DNA of 5,082 bases, from assembly GCA_017380475.1 (NCBI GenBank), contig JAFODX010000196.1, positions 1 to 5,082 of the forward strand, read 5' to 3'. Every line of letters starts with the position of its first letter. Position 1 is the first letter of the stretch. The notes beneath the pieces are model-generated. The model did not search any database. It worked only from the letters and a program-made list of their open reading frames with translations, and was not told the origin of the DNA. The stretch is from Clostridia bacterium. Its GTDB lineage: Bacteria > Bacillota > Clostridia > UBA1381. Shown here one piece after another: positions 4,644 to 5,082 of the stretch. A program made the position numbers and the translations under genes.

Positions 4644-5075
4644 ATGAATTTTCAGGCAAAAACATTTACGCAACTTTCTGTAGATGAACTATACGAAATT
4701 TTAAAATCAAGAGCAGAGATTTTTCTGCTTGAACAGAACATTATCTGTCAGGACCTTGATGATATGGACCGTGAAAGCTTGCATTGCTTCTTTGTCGATA
4801 AAAACAGAGTAGTTGCATATCTGCGAGCATTTAAGACTGACTCGGAAACGGTAAAAATCGGACGTGTACTTACACTTGAACATAAAAGCGGATTAGGCAG
4901 TAAACTTATGAATAACAGCCTTGAAGCAATCAAAAATCATTTTGGAGTTGAAAAACTTTGCGTTCATGCCCAGAAACAAGCAGTGGGATTTTATGAAAAA
5001 ATGGGTTTTCGCATAAAATCTGACGAATATATGGAAGAGGGAATACCTCATCTTACCATGGAGAGAAATACTTAA
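4644..5075 (+). CDS. GNAT family N-acetyltransferase, ElaA-like
   Basis: The protein is 143 aa and cytoplasmic, and should use acetyl-CoA to acetylate an amine-bearing substrate that is unknown for the family. Matches to ElaA-type proteins (about 150 aa) run along the length: FTQLSVDELYEILKSRAEIF (8-27), LEQ (29-31), DLDDMDRESLH (37-47), YLRAF (59-63), IGRVLTLEHKSGLGSKLM (72-89), VHAQKQAVGFYEKMGF (107-122), and the hallmark ending EEGIPHLTME (131-140). The acetyl-CoA loop reads H-K-S-G-L-G; the usual Arg or Gln at its first position is His, although the two glycines remain. The ATG has a strong ribosome binding site, GAGGTGA at 4633-4639, 4 nt upstream. It follows the cyclase-family gene by 17 nt and is probably co-transcribed. 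The last 7 nt of the window contain no visible feature. Confidence 0.92.
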   Translation: MNFQAKTFTQLSVDELYEILKSRAEIFLLEQNIICQDLDDMDRESLHCFFVDKNRVVAYLRAFKTDSETVKIGRVLTLEHKSGLGSKLMNNSLEAIKNHFGVEKLCVHAQKQAVGFYEKMGFRIKSDEYMEEGIPHLTMERNT

Positions 5076-5082
5076 ACAGTGG

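Noticed and set aside
1..5082. CRISPR array, tRNA/rRNA, insertion sequence, toxin-antitoxin or phage defence system
   Set aside because: I saw no spaced direct repeats, no cloverleaf, no transposase or integrase motifs and no small paired genes; the window reads as chromosomal metabolic and envelope genes.

Overview
The window looks like chromosomal DNA from an anaerobic, probably gut-dwelling Clostridia (Firmicutes) bacterium, possibly Oscillospiraceae/Ruminococcaceae-like. The reasons are a moderately AT-rich composition, strong GAGG-type ribosome binding sites, a TagA-type wall-polymer glycosyltransferase, a Firmicutes-style second form of thymidylate kinase, and a bile salt hydrolase-type enzyme. 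This placement is inference; nothing here fixes genus or species. All supported genes lie on the + strand.

Left block (1-3396): the 3' part of a WecG/TagA/CpsF glycosyltransferase, a thymidylate kinase-like gene, a 12-helix MFS transporter and a choloylglycine hydrolase (bile salt hydrolase type). They are tightly spaced: 2 nt between the first two, a 5-nt gap or 4-nt overlap between the second and third, and 43 nt before the last. No obvious terminator separates them, so they could be one transcript. The transporter-hydrolase pair is the most suggestive functional unit: the hydrolase has the full set of expected active-site residues, and the transporter may move its substrate or product. The start of the hydrolase is fixed by an initiator GTG followed at once by the nucleophile Cys2.

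Middle (3397-3576): an intergenic region with a perfect 12-bp inverted repeat directly abutting a near-consensus, extended -10 sigma-A promoter, then a leader of roughly 100 nt. The promoter faces a nitroreductase-family reading frame that lacks the N-terminal FMN-binding part. It is probably a gene remnant.

Right block (3937-5082): a cyclase-family (kynurenine formamidase fold) metallo-hydrolase with all six expected metal/catalytic residues, then an ElaA-like GNAT acetyltransferase 17 nt downstream. These two are probably co-transcribed.

I see no tRNA, rRNA, CRISPR array, insertion sequence or phage gene. Most of the window is ordinary. The points worth a second look are the transporter-hydrolase pairing, an 11-bp perfect stem early inside the transporter gene, the inverted repeat/promoter arrangement, and the truncated nitroreductase behind a strong promoter.
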